DNA of 64,000 bases from contig QJYK01000088.1 of assembly GCA_003248075.1 (NCBI GenBank), positions 1 to 64,000 on the forward strand, read 5' to 3'. Below the pieces are notes generated by a model. That model ran no database searches. It had not been told where the DNA came from and saw nothing but the letters and a program-made list of their open reading frames with translations. The position numbers were made by a program, and so were the translations under genes. Positions 55,997 through 64,000 of the stretch are shown piece after piece. The stretch's first letter is position 1. Every line of letters starts with the position of its first letter. Source of the stretch: Gemmatimonadota bacterium. GTDB taxonomy: Bacteria > Gemmatimonadota > Gemmatimonadetes > Longimicrobiales > Gaopeijiaceae.

Positions 55997-56643
55997 GAAA
56001 CCGGCGGCGCTCGGTCCAGGGTCCCGCAGGATCCCCCGATGTCGAAGCTCACGTCGAGGTCGACGGTTTCACCTCCGGCATCCTCGAGCCCCTGCGCGAC
56101 GAGCCGCCCGGTCATGCGCCGGGCGTCGGGTCTGGCGTCGTGTCGGGAGATCTCGAGTGAGCCGGAACCCCAGTACGTGGTGCGTGCCCGGGAGCCCAGC
56201 CGCGGGTACCAAAAGGACGCCGAGTCGACGGGAAAGGAGCCCGTGGCACCGGCTTCCACGTTCGTCGACGCGGTCCATCGAAATGCCCCGGCCGGCGTCC
56301 CATCGGGGCGTTGGAAGGTGAACCCGAGTCGGAGGGCGCCGTCGCTGCGGCATCCCCCGGCGGGACTGACGTTCCCCTCTGCGGTACTGCCCTCGTACGT
56401 GGTGTCGCGCGCCCCCGAGACGATGGCGGTCACCGAGGCGATCTCGCCCAGCCTGAGGACCTGCTGGCCCGCCGCCGGCCGTACTTCGGCGAGGCGTACG
56501 GGGACGGGGCCGGACTCGGAGGCCGCCTTCGCCGGCGCATCTTGGCCAACACCTGCCCGACAAGCCGCGCAGCACAGAGCCAACACGACCCGGCTTCGCC
56601 GAACGGCCTGTGGCGCGTTCAAGCCGATCATCCATTGGGGCAT
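55993..56643 (-). CDS. Hypothetical secreted protein
   Basis: GGAGGACCGCAG-ATG start; ORF with signal-like N-terminus; convergent 4-bp overlap with batE. Confidence 0.55.
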   Translation of the reverse strand: MPQWMIGLNAPQAVRRSRVVLALCCAACRAGVGQDAPAKAASESGPVPVRLAEVRPAAGQQVLRLGEIASVTAIVSGARDTTYEGSTAEGNVSPAGGCRSDGALRLGFTFQRPDGTPAGAFRWTASTNVEAGATGSFPVDSASFWYPRLGSRARTTYWGSGSLEISRHDARPDARRMTGRLVAQGLEDAGGETVDLDVSFDIGGSCGTLDRAPPVS

Positions 56644-56916
56644 CTGCGGTCCTCCAGCTTCGAGCTCCGGTGCCCTTAGGCCCGGGCGCGCCCATACGCC
56701 GCCCGCGACGTCGGATTCCTGGGTGACATCGTCGGGCGAACCTACCCGTTCGGGATGCGCGCCCGCAAACGGGACCGCCGGGTGGCGACACGAGGGCCGA
56801 AAGAGCTCGCCAGCAGGCGACGGCGTCTGGAGCCGGCCGGGAGGTGGCGTCGAAACCGGTGGCCAACGTTTGCACCAAGGGATAGCTTCGATCAAGACGA
56901 TTCAGGAGGTCTGCCC

Positions 56917-58050
56917 ATGTCGCCGTCCCGCACCGCAAGATCGCTGGACCCCCGTCGCCCGCATCTGATCCTGGCCGCTGCGCTCCTGACCGCAGCCGTT
57001 CCGATTCCCTCCGCCGGAGCTTTTCAGGAGCCGACCGAGGACCCGTGGCGCGTGAGCGAGGAAGACGTCGAGCGCGCCAGGAACGCGCCGCTGTTCGCGT
57101 CTGCGGACGTCTTGGAGCTCACACTGACGGCCGAGTTCGACCGCATCTCGAAGGAGGACCGGGGCGAGAATCCAGAAGAGCGTCCTGCGACGCTCACGTT
57201 CCCGGGCGAGGAAGGAGAGGTGACCGTCGAGCTCAAGCTCCAGACACGCGGTGACTGGCGACGCCGGCGGGAGAACTGCGACTTCCCTCCGCTCTGGCTA
57301 GATCTGGACAAGGACGATCCGGCCCTGCCCGGCACGGTGTTCGAGGGCCAGAATCGGCTCAAGCTCTACGTTACGTGCCAGAAGGGCCGGGACGTGTACG
57401 AGCAGTACATCCTCCAGGAGTACCTCGTCTACCCGACGTACAACCTCCTGACCGATCTGAGCTTCAGGGCTCGGCCCGTGCTCGTCCACTACGTCGACTC
57501 GGAGAAACCGGACAACTCGTTCACCCGGCACGCGTTTCTCCTGGAGCACAAGAGCGCCATGTCCGCGCGCAACCGCGCGGTTCCCTTGGAGGCGCCGCAG
57601 GTGCATCCGGCACAGATGAGCGGAGAGGATGCGGCGTTCCTGGCGATCTTCAACTACATGATCGGCATGACCGACTGGACGTCGGTCTTCATGCACAATG
57701 TCGAGACGATCCGCCTGATGGACGACGGCAGGCTCATCCCGATCGGGTACGACTTCGACTGGTCGGGTCTGGTGAACACGCGGTACGCCGTTCCCAGCGA
57801 GCAGCTCAACATCCGAAACGTGCGTCAGCGCGTCTACCAGGGCTTCTGCAGGGACATCGACTTCGACGCCATTTTCCAGCGCTTCCTCGATCGGCGCGAG
57901 GACATCCTGGCCCTCTGGACGAACTTCGACCTCCTCGAGGAGAACCGGCGCAAGGATGCGGTCAAGTATCTCCAGGAGTTCTTCGAGCGGATTGAGGATC
58001 AGGGGAGACGGAACCGGGTCACCCGGGACTGCACGCCGATCCCTCGTTGA
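56917..58050 (+). CDS. Secreted protein of unknown function (CotH-kinase-like features possible)
   Basis: CAGGAGGT RBS; signal peptide; RLKLYVTCQKGRDVYEQYILQEYLVYPTYNLLTDLSFRARPVLVHYVD; LIPIGYDFDWSGLVNTRYA. Confidence 0.75.
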   Translation: MSPSRTARSLDPRRPHLILAAALLTAAVPIPSAGAFQEPTEDPWRVSEEDVERARNAPLFASADVLELTLTAEFDRISKEDRGENPEERPATLTFPGEEGEVTVELKLQTRGDWRRRRENCDFPPLWLDLDKDDPALPGTVFEGQNRLKLYVTCQKGRDVYEQYILQEYLVYPTYNLLTDLSFRARPVLVHYVDSEKPDNSFTRHAFLLEHKSAMSARNRAVPLEAPQVHPAQMSGEDAAFLAIFNYMIGMTDWTSVFMHNVETIRLMDDGRLIPIGYDFDWSGLVNTRYAVPSEQLNIRNVRQRVYQGFCRDIDFDAIFQRFLDRREDILALWTNFDLLEENRRKDAVKYLQEFFERIEDQGRRNRVTRDCTPIPR

Positions 58051-58116
58051 GGCGAGGAGCCGGCCCCGACGCGACGGGACCCACGCGACCGGGCCGGATG
58101 CGTCCGACGCTCGCCG

Positions 58117-59736
58117 CTACTGCGAGACCTGTCCGATCCGGCAGACGCCGTCGGCGGATCGGAAGGTGGGGTACGCGACCCCCAGCTGCTCGAGGTAGGT
58201 GTCGTACCTGTCCGGATCGTAGTAGTACTTCGACATCTCGTCGCGGAATTCGTCCATGACCGCCCGGTTCATCTCGATCGCCGGTCGATCTTCGGGGCGG
58301 ATGAGCGGCGTATAGCCGAGGTCCTTCGTCTGCACGTCCCGGAAATAGGCCCACGCGGCCTCCACGAGCTCGGGACGGACCATGAAGTCGAGCAGGGTCA
58401 TGGCCTGGGCCTTCGCCCCGGCGGTGGCTCCTTTGTGCGCGATCGGCGTCGCCATCGCGATGGCGTTCGCCCAGTTGTGGCCCGGAAGCCCTGGGATGTT
58501 GGACGGGAACGAGAGCACCGCGGTCGGGACGTTCCAGGACACGTCCCCGACGTCGTCGGCGAACCCCGCGGTTCTTTGTGATTCCCTGAGCGCCGGTCCA
58601 AGCGGCTCGACCTCGCTGGACAGGCCCACCTCGGGCCCGTTCACCTCTCGCTGCACCGCTCGTGCGAACTCCTGATCGGCCGGCGTCCAACGGGGCTGGC
58701 CGACGCGCTCGAGGTTCGCCTGCATGGTCTCGGCGATAACCTTGTTGAAGTGCCCCGGCCAAGCCGATCCCACGACGCGGACTCCGGAGAGCCGGGTGCC
58801 GGACATCATCGCCGCCCCTTGCGCCACCGAGTCGGCCACGGCGAAGAGGTCGCGGATGTCCGGATAGCCCATTTCCCGGAAGTAGTACCAGATCGACGCC
58901 TGGGAGGGCACGACGTTCGGCTGGTCGCCCCCGTCCACGATCACCGAGTGCGAGCGCTGCAGGGGGCGCAGGTGCTCGCGCCTGAAGTTCCAGCCCACGT
59001 CCATGAGCGTGACCGCGTCCGCGGCGCTGCGGCCGCGCCACGGCGCGACCCCCGCGTGGGCCGGGAAGCCCTCGAAGGTGAAGATGGCCGACACGAGTCC
59101 CGTCCCCGGTGTGATCCCCCACCCGGTCCCGAGGCTCGATCCGACGTGCGCGTACAGCACGATGTCGACGTCCTCGAAAACGCCCGCACGCACGTAATAC
59201 GCCTTCGATCCGAGCAGCTCCTCGGCGACGCCGGGCCAGATCATGATGGTCCCCGGGAGGCCCTCGCGCTCCATGAGCGTCTTCACTGCGAGCGCCGCGG
59301 TGATGTTGACCGCCTGTCCTCCGTTGTGGCCCTCGCCGTGTCCCGGCGCACCTTCGACGAGCGGCAGCCGGCAGGCGACACCCGGCGTCTGCGATGCCTT
59401 GGGGATGTCGTCGATGTCGGTTCCGAGCGAGACCACCGGCCGGCCGGAGCCCCACCGCGCGACCCATGCCGTCGGGATCCCGGCGATCCCTTCCTCCACC
59501 GTGAAGCCGTTCTCCCGAAGGAGGCCGACGAGGTAGCGGGAGGTCTCGAACTCCTGAAAGCCCAACTCGGCGTATGAGAAGATCCTGTCGACGATCTCCT
59601 GCGTGAGGTCGGCCTGAGCGTCCACTTCGGCCGCAAGCTCCAGCTTCCAGCGGTCCAGTCGGGCGTCCTGTGCGCGAGCGCCCGGAACGGCTGCGCACAC
59701 GAGCGTCACGGTAAACAAGCTGGACACGGTCCTCAT
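58117..59736 (-). CDS. Secreted M20-family amidohydrolase/peptidase (AbgB-like)
   Basis: Signal peptide; YAELGFQEFETSRYLVGLLRENGFTVEEGIAGIPTAWVARWGSGRPVVSLGTDIDDIPKASQ; GHGEGHNGGQAVN; GFPAHAGVAPWRGRSAADAVTLMDV. Confidence 0.92.
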   Translation of the reverse strand: MRTVSSLFTVTLVCAAVPGARAQDARLDRWKLELAAEVDAQADLTQEIVDRIFSYAELGFQEFETSRYLVGLLRENGFTVEEGIAGIPTAWVARWGSGRPVVSLGTDIDDIPKASQTPGVACRLPLVEGAPGHGEGHNGGQAVNITAALAVKTLMEREGLPGTIMIWPGVAEELLGSKAYYVRAGVFEDVDIVLYAHVGSSLGTGWGITPGTGLVSAIFTFEGFPAHAGVAPWRGRSAADAVTLMDVGWNFRREHLRPLQRSHSVIVDGGDQPNVVPSQASIWYYFREMGYPDIRDLFAVADSVAQGAAMMSGTRLSGVRVVGSAWPGHFNKVIAETMQANLERVGQPRWTPADQEFARAVQREVNGPEVGLSSEVEPLGPALRESQRTAGFADDVGDVSWNVPTAVLSFPSNIPGLPGHNWANAIAMATPIAHKGATAGAKAQAMTLLDFMVRPELVEAAWAYFRDVQTKDLGYTPLIRPEDRPAIEMNRAVMDEFRDEMSKYYYDPDRYDTYLEQLGVAYPTFRSADGVCRIGQVSQ

Positions 59737-61001
59737 GGGCTCGCTCCTCGTTCGAGACGGGTCACTTCGAGACGCACCACCGACTCCACGCCGAGCCGGT
59801 CCCGCAGCACGCCGTACACGTGCGTCCCTCGGATGCGGCTCGCACGGAAGCGGGGGGGCGTCTCCACGATGCCGACGCGCCGTCCTTCGCCGTCCAGCAC
59901 ATCCCAATGCGAACCGCCCCACCCCGTCGGCGGGTCGGGGCTGTTGATCGCCATCGGGTGTACGTCGCCCACCTCCCCACGCCGCTGCACCCAGATGGTG
60001 CCGTCGGGCCCCGCGAGCACCGACGTGATCGCAGGAAGCACGCGCGGCCGGTCCACCGGCACCGCGTCCACCGCCTGGGGACTTCCGCCCAGCATGCGCA
60101 TCTTCTCGCGGGCGAGGTCGATCAGCGCCGTGTTCTCGGCGTCGCTGGGAGGCTCGAGCCGCCAGTCCTCGGCGCGCGCGATGCGCTCCAGGCCGGTGGG
60201 GCCGACGAAGCGGAGCTCTTCCGCCTGGAGCGTCCCCCAGACCACGCGCCCGTCGGCGAGCTGCGCCCAGAACGGCGCGTCCACAACGAGGGGCAAACGC
60301 ACGTTGCCGGGTCCGCCGAGGTCGGTGACCGGATACGTGAAGACCAGGAGTGTATCCGCCTCGTCCGCGTGCGCCGCCCCCACGCGGTAGAGCGCGTCGT
60401 GCCCACCCCAGCGCCCGTCCTCGCGGACCAGCCGCCTGAGCGACCTGAACAGCAAACTCCCGTCGGCACCTGCGCTCCACCAGCTCCGTGGGCCGCCTCC
60501 ACCGGGGAACGGCCGGGAATCCACGAAGGAGCCGTCGAGCAGGAACCGATGGAGGCGGGAGCGGCCCCAGTCACCCACGGCAAGCGTATCCCCGGTCAGG
60601 ATCAGCGAGGCAGCGAAGGCGCTCAGCTCGCCGGGGCCGTCACCGGCCCGTCCGATCACTCCCAGCGACCCTCCGTCCGCCCCGAAGACGCGCACTTCCT
60701 GCGCGTGTTGATCCAGAACGTACACCCGGCCCTCGGCGTCCACCTCGACGTCGGCGACATACCCGAAGAGCGTCTCCGGTCGGCTGTCGTCCGCACCGAT
60801 GACCAGGTCGGGTCGCGCCACCCTGCGAGGCGCCCGATCGTCCATGGGGCTGGTGACGACGGCGACCCCGGCGGAGTCCACCAGGGTCCCGCTCCACCCC
60901 GTCCGATCCGCCTCGACGCAGGCCAGGCCGGCGACCAGCGTGAGGGGCACGCCCCGCGCAAGCCACGTCGAGCTCCGATTCATCGTCACGCTCCGCGCCA
61001 T
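59733..61001 (-). CDS. 6-bladed beta-propeller protein, secreted/lipoprotein-like
   Basis: VADVEVDAEGRVYVLDQHAQEVRVFGADGGSLGVIGRAGDGPGEL; GPDGTIWVQRRGEVGDVHPMAI. Confidence 0.8.
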   Translation of the reverse strand: MARSVTMNRSSTWLARGVPLTLVAGLACVEADRTGWSGTLVDSAGVAVVTSPMDDRAPRRVARPDLVIGADDSRPETLFGYVADVEVDAEGRVYVLDQHAQEVRVFGADGGSLGVIGRAGDGPGELSAFAASLILTGDTLAVGDWGRSRLHRFLLDGSFVDSRPFPGGGGPRSWWSAGADGSLLFRSLRRLVREDGRWGGHDALYRVGAAHADEADTLLVFTYPVTDLGGPGNVRLPLVVDAPFWAQLADGRVVWGTLQAEELRFVGPTGLERIARAEDWRLEPPSDAENTALIDLAREKMRMLGGSPQAVDAVPVDRPRVLPAITSVLAGPDGTIWVQRRGEVGDVHPMAINSPDPPTGWGGSHWDVLDGEGRRVGIVETPPRFRASRIRGTHVYGVLRDRLGVESVVRLEVTRLERGASP

Positions 61002-61094
61002 GCGTCTCTGGCCTCCATGGCCGGCGGCGAAGGTACGAGCCGGCGGCGGGGACCGCACGGTTGGCACCTTCCGCCCGCGGGACTATCGTCCTTC

Positions 61095-61400
61095 ATGACC
61101 CAGCTCACCCCGAAGCAGCGGGCCTTCCTCCGGTCCATCGCTCACCACTTGAGACCCGTGGTCCACATCGGGGCAGAAGGGGTCACGCCCGCCACGCTGA
61201 CGAGCATCATGGAAGCCTTCAACACGCGGGAGCTCCTCAAGGTGAAGGTTCTGGAGAGCGCTCCGGAAACCGCCAGGGATACCGCCGACCGGGTTGCCGC
61301 GGCGCTCGAAGACGTGCGGGCCGTCCAGACCATCGGGCGCACCGTGGTCCTCTACCGTCGTCACCCGCAGAAGCCCGAGATCCGGCTTCCGGGAGCGTGA
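61095..61400 (+). CDS. yhbY: YhbY-family CRM-domain RNA-binding protein
   Basis: LTPKQRAFLRSIAHHLRPVVHIGAEGVTPATLTSIMEAFNTRELLKVKVLE. Confidence 0.93.
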   Translation: MTQLTPKQRAFLRSIAHHLRPVVHIGAEGVTPATLTSIMEAFNTRELLKVKVLESAPETARDTADRVAAALEDVRAVQTIGRTVVLYRRHPQKPEIRLPGA

Positions 61401-61407
61401 CGGAACG

Positions 61408-61692
61408 GTGTCACGCGCTTTCGTGAACGAGGATGCGGGTGGGACGGCGGAGCCCGAGTATCGTCTCCCGGACCCCGAATCGCCCTACTTCTCCGAGGCC
61501 GCGGCCTGGGCGCTCATCCAGGGGGCCGACGCCGGCGACTCGCGCAGCGCCGAAGATGCGACGGGATACCGCTGGGGCGATCCGCTTCTCGTGGCGGAGG
61601 TCCGTGAGATCCTCGAACGGGCCGAGAACGAGGGCCAGGACCGCGTCGCCCAGCTCGCCCGCCGATTCCTGCGCGAAGCAGCGCGCGGCTGA
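61408..61692 (+). CDS. Hypothetical protein
   Basis: ORF with GTG start 8 bp after yhbY; acidic composition consistent with coding. Confidence 0.55.
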   Translation: MSRAFVNEDAGGTAEPEYRLPDPESPYFSEAAAWALIQGADAGDSRSAEDATGYRWGDPLLVAEVREILERAENEGQDRVAQLARRFLREAARG

Positions 61693-61710
61693 GGTACGCC
61701 CGAACGTGCG

Positions 61711-61740
61711 CGGGCCCCGAGGCGCGTGCCCCGGGGCCCG
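61711..61740. terminator. GC-rich hairpin between convergent genes
   Basis: CGGGCCCCG ... CGGGGCCCG perfect 9-bp stem; no U-tract. Confidence 0.45.
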
Positions 61741-61769
61741 TCGGCCCGTCCCGCGTCTTCGGACCGGCC

Positions 61770-62666
61770 CTACATTTCCTGCGGCGGCTGGGCGTTGGTC
61801 ACGCCCCACTGGATCTTCCAGGATCCGTCCGCCTGCTGCTGCAGCAGGTTGAGGTACGCTCCGGTCTGGACCCGCGCGCCGTCGACGGCCAGCTCGTACC
61901 AGCCGCCATCGATCGCATAGCCCTCGCCCAGCGTCTCCGTGCCTACGTCGTGCACGGTGAGCGTGGTCGGCGGGCCGGGACGCGCCTCGAGGAAGGCCGC
62001 CACCTCCGCCTTGCCGTGCGCCATCGCGCTGTTGGAGAACGCGACGATCGCATCGTCGGTGTAGAAGTCGGCCACCATCGCCGGGTGGTTCAGGTTCCAG
62101 TGGCGCGTGTACTCGGCGACGAGGTCGCCCATGGTGCCGTCCTCGGGGGGCGCCTCGTCCATGCCCTCGTCCCAGGCCCACCCCTCGGGCCGTTCGCTGT
62201 CATAGTTGGTGATCTGGCCTACGACCTTCCATTCGCCCGAGGCCTTGGTGGCCACGGTCAGGTAGCTGCCTCCGTACTGCATGGCCTCCCCACCCTCGGG
62301 GGTGGCGCTCACGGTGTAGGTGCCCATGGTGACCGCCATTTCACCGAAGACCCTCCGGTGCATCGGCGAGATCTCGACGGTGGGCTGGGCGGCCATCGAC
62401 TCGGTGAGGGAGCTCTCGATCGCCGCCTTTCCCATGTTCACCTCGCCGTCGGCGAGGAGGGCGAAGGCACTGTCCGTGAAGATGCTGGCGACCATCGACG
62501 GATGGTGCATGTTGAAGTGGGTCTCGTAGTACTCCGCCAGGCCGTCGAGCGCTTCCTCGTCCGAGGGAGCTTCCGCGGTGGTGGCTTGTTCTTCGGCCGG
62601 CTCTCTTCCCCCACAGGCCGCAACGAACAGCCCGATGAGCAGAAGGGTGACTCGACACTTCGGCAT
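61770..62666 (-). CDS. Lipoprotein with two tandem SnoaL/DUF4440-like (NTF2-fold) domains
   Basis: Lipobox LFVAAC; LAEYYETHFNMHHPSMVASIFTDSAFALLADGEVNMGKAAIESSL versus VAEYTRHWNLNHPAMVADFYTDDAIVAFSNSAMAHGKAEVAAFL. Confidence 0.8.
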   Translation of the reverse strand: MPKCRVTLLLIGLFVAACGGREPAEEQATTAEAPSDEEALDGLAEYYETHFNMHHPSMVASIFTDSAFALLADGEVNMGKAAIESSLTESMAAQPTVEISPMHRRVFGEMAVTMGTYTVSATPEGGEAMQYGGSYLTVATKASGEWKVVGQITNYDSERPEGWAWDEGMDEAPPEDGTMGDLVAEYTRHWNLNHPAMVADFYTDDAIVAFSNSAMAHGKAEVAAFLEARPGPPTTLTVHDVGTETLGEGYAIDGGWYELAVDGARVQTGAYLNLLQQQADGSWKIQWGVTNAQPPQEM

Positions 62667-62829
62667 AGTCTCCTCCGGGAGGGTTGACGCCCTCGGGGCC
62701 ACGACCGGGGGGGGTGCATGACCCTGTCAGCGTAGACGGTCGGGGGGGCCGCGTCAACGACGGCCCGGGATTCCCGTCCCGGCGCCGGAGCCATCCAGCG
62801 GTCGCCCGGACGGGACTCCCCCCGGCTGC

Positions 62830-63531
62830 TCAGCCGACGATCTCGAGCATCTCGATCTCGAAGATCAAGGTAGCGTTGGGGCCGATGTCGCCACCCGTGC
62901 CGTCGGCCCCGTACCCGAGGTCGCCGGGGATGACCACCCGGTATTGGCTGCCGACCGGCATGAGCTGGAGCGCCTCGGCGAAGCCCGGGATGACGCCGTC
63001 GACGCCGAACACGGCGGGCTGGCCCCCGTAGGAGCTGTCGAACTCGGTCCCGTCGATGAGCGTGCCCTTGTAATGGATGCTCACACGGTCGGTCGCGGTC
63101 GGATGGGGGCCGTTGCCCTGGCGCAGGACCTCGTACTGGAGACCGCTCTCCGTCGTGGTGACGCCCTCCTTGGCACCGTTTTCGGCGAGATAGGCGTCAC
63201 CCTCCGCCAGGTTCTTCTCGGCCTCGGCAGAGCGCCGTGCCTCCTGCTCCTGCATGACCGCCTCACCGAAGGCCCGCAGCGCGGTCTGGATCTCGGCTTC
63301 GTCGACCGCCGGCTCCGCGCGCGCCATGGCGTCCTCGAGGCCCCTGAGGAAGGCTGCGCGGTCCAGTCGACTCTCGGCGCCCTGCATGTTCCGGCCCATG
63401 TTCAGGCCGATGCCATAGCTGGCCTTCTGATCCTCGGTGTCCAGGCGGGCGTTCGACGCGCCGGGGCCAGACCCGCAGGCGGCGAGCGAGATGCCGATGC
63501 CCAGAAGCGCCGCGAAATGACGGAATCGCAT
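62830..63531 (-). CDS. FKBP-type peptidyl-prolyl isomerase (Mip-like, lipoprotein)
   Basis: DRVSIHYKGTLIDGTEFDSSYGGQPAVFGVDGVIPGFAEALQLMPVGSQYRVVIPGDLGYG; lipobox SLAAC. Confidence 0.95.
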   Translation of the reverse strand: MRFRHFAALLGIGISLAACGSGPGASNARLDTEDQKASYGIGLNMGRNMQGAESRLDRAAFLRGLEDAMARAEPAVDEAEIQTALRAFGEAVMQEQEARRSAEAEKNLAEGDAYLAENGAKEGVTTTESGLQYEVLRQGNGPHPTATDRVSIHYKGTLIDGTEFDSSYGGQPAVFGVDGVIPGFAEALQLMPVGSQYRVVIPGDLGYGADGTGGDIGPNATLIFEIEMLEIVG

Positions 63532-63612
63532 GTGAGGTCCTCTGTGGTTCTGGAAAACGACCGCGGAAGGTAACGGAGCGGCCCGATCGGCCCAATCCCC
63601 CGGTGGGGTGGC

Positions 63613-64000
63613 TCAGGCTCCGGTGCGCCGCGGCACGACCGCCTCCGCCTCGATCTCGACCAGGTGCTCGTCTCCAATGATTCCCGCCTGCACGAGCGTG
63701 TTGGCCGGCTTCACACCCCCGAACCGGCGTCCGTGTACCTTCGACACGGCTTCCCAGTCGTCGACGCTCCGGACGTAGACGCGGGTGCGCACCACGTCCT
63801 CGAGACCGGCGCCCAACGAGATCAGGGCGCCCTCGATCTTGTCCACACAGAATTCGGCCTGGGCTTCCGGATCGGCGCCGCCGACGCAGCGGTCGCCGTG
63901 GGTGGCCGTGGTGCCGGAGACGAGGATCCGGTCGCCGTCGCGGACGGCGCGCGAAAACCCGGCCAGGTCCTCCCACACCGTCCCGGACAAGGCCCGGGCC
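63613..64000 (-). CDS. RidA-family protein, probably partial (true start likely beyond the right edge)
   Basis: GFSRAVRDGDRILVSGTTATHG; FCVDKIEGALISLGAGLEDVVRTRVYVRSVDDWE; ANTLVQAGIIGDEHLVEIEAEAVVPR. Confidence 0.88.
   Translation of the reverse strand, partial: ARALSGTVWEDLAGFSRAVRDGDRILVSGTTATHGDRCVGGADPEAQAEFCVDKIEGALISLGAGLEDVVRTRVYVRSVDDWEAVSKVHGRRFGGVKPANTLVQAGIIGDEHLVEIEAEAVVPRRTGA

Noticed and set aside
62701-62750. Two near-repeated G7-G8 runs upstream of the tandem NTF2 lipoprotein
   Set aside because: Notable but only two G-runs, not a four-run G4 motif, and no further symmetry; likely composition.
1-64000. CRISPR arrays, tRNA/rRNA genes, transposases, integrases, prophage genes
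   Set aside because: Looked for regularly spaced repeats, tRNA cloverleaf-like blocks, rRNA-like sequence and IS/phage ORFs by eye and found none; a tRNAscan/Infernal run would be decisive.

Overview
The window is a high-GC bacterial chromosome segment. Gene content (ADOP permease with PadR, BTAD/TPR and cyclase/TPR proteins, clade II nos cluster, many secreted hydrolases) suggests Gemmatimonadota or a relative; this is inference only. I support about 56 CDS and one decayed gene. I saw no rRNA, tRNA, CRISPR array or transposase. Main blocks: (i) secreted peptidase, redoxin, PBP, amidohydrolase and amidase genes (0-15 kb); (ii) three paralogous TolB-like/TPR proteins with different N-terminal modules (7-20 kb); (iii) a compact clade II nitrous oxide reductase operon, Rrf2-cytc-nosZ-[TM-NosL fusion]-nosD-nosF-nosY on the minus strand (29.2 to 22.1 kb), with a second Rrf2 gene at its distal end; (iv) a TetR-TolC-HlyD-MFS efflux operon (39.2-34.4 kb); (v) an ADOP permease with PadR (44.2-41.1 kb); (vi) a structure-rich intergenic stretch next to a decayed FAD-dependent halogenase/monooxygenase-like pseudogene (45.5-46.6 kb); (vii) a complete MoxR/Bat aerotolerance-type operon (47.7-56.0 kb). 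The best candidates for something new are the TM-NosL fusion with the Rrf2 operator architecture, a tandem S10 peptidase polyprotein cut by the left window edge and missing from the ORF track, and the TPR paralog family. All functional calls come from motif recognition by eye; no database search was run.
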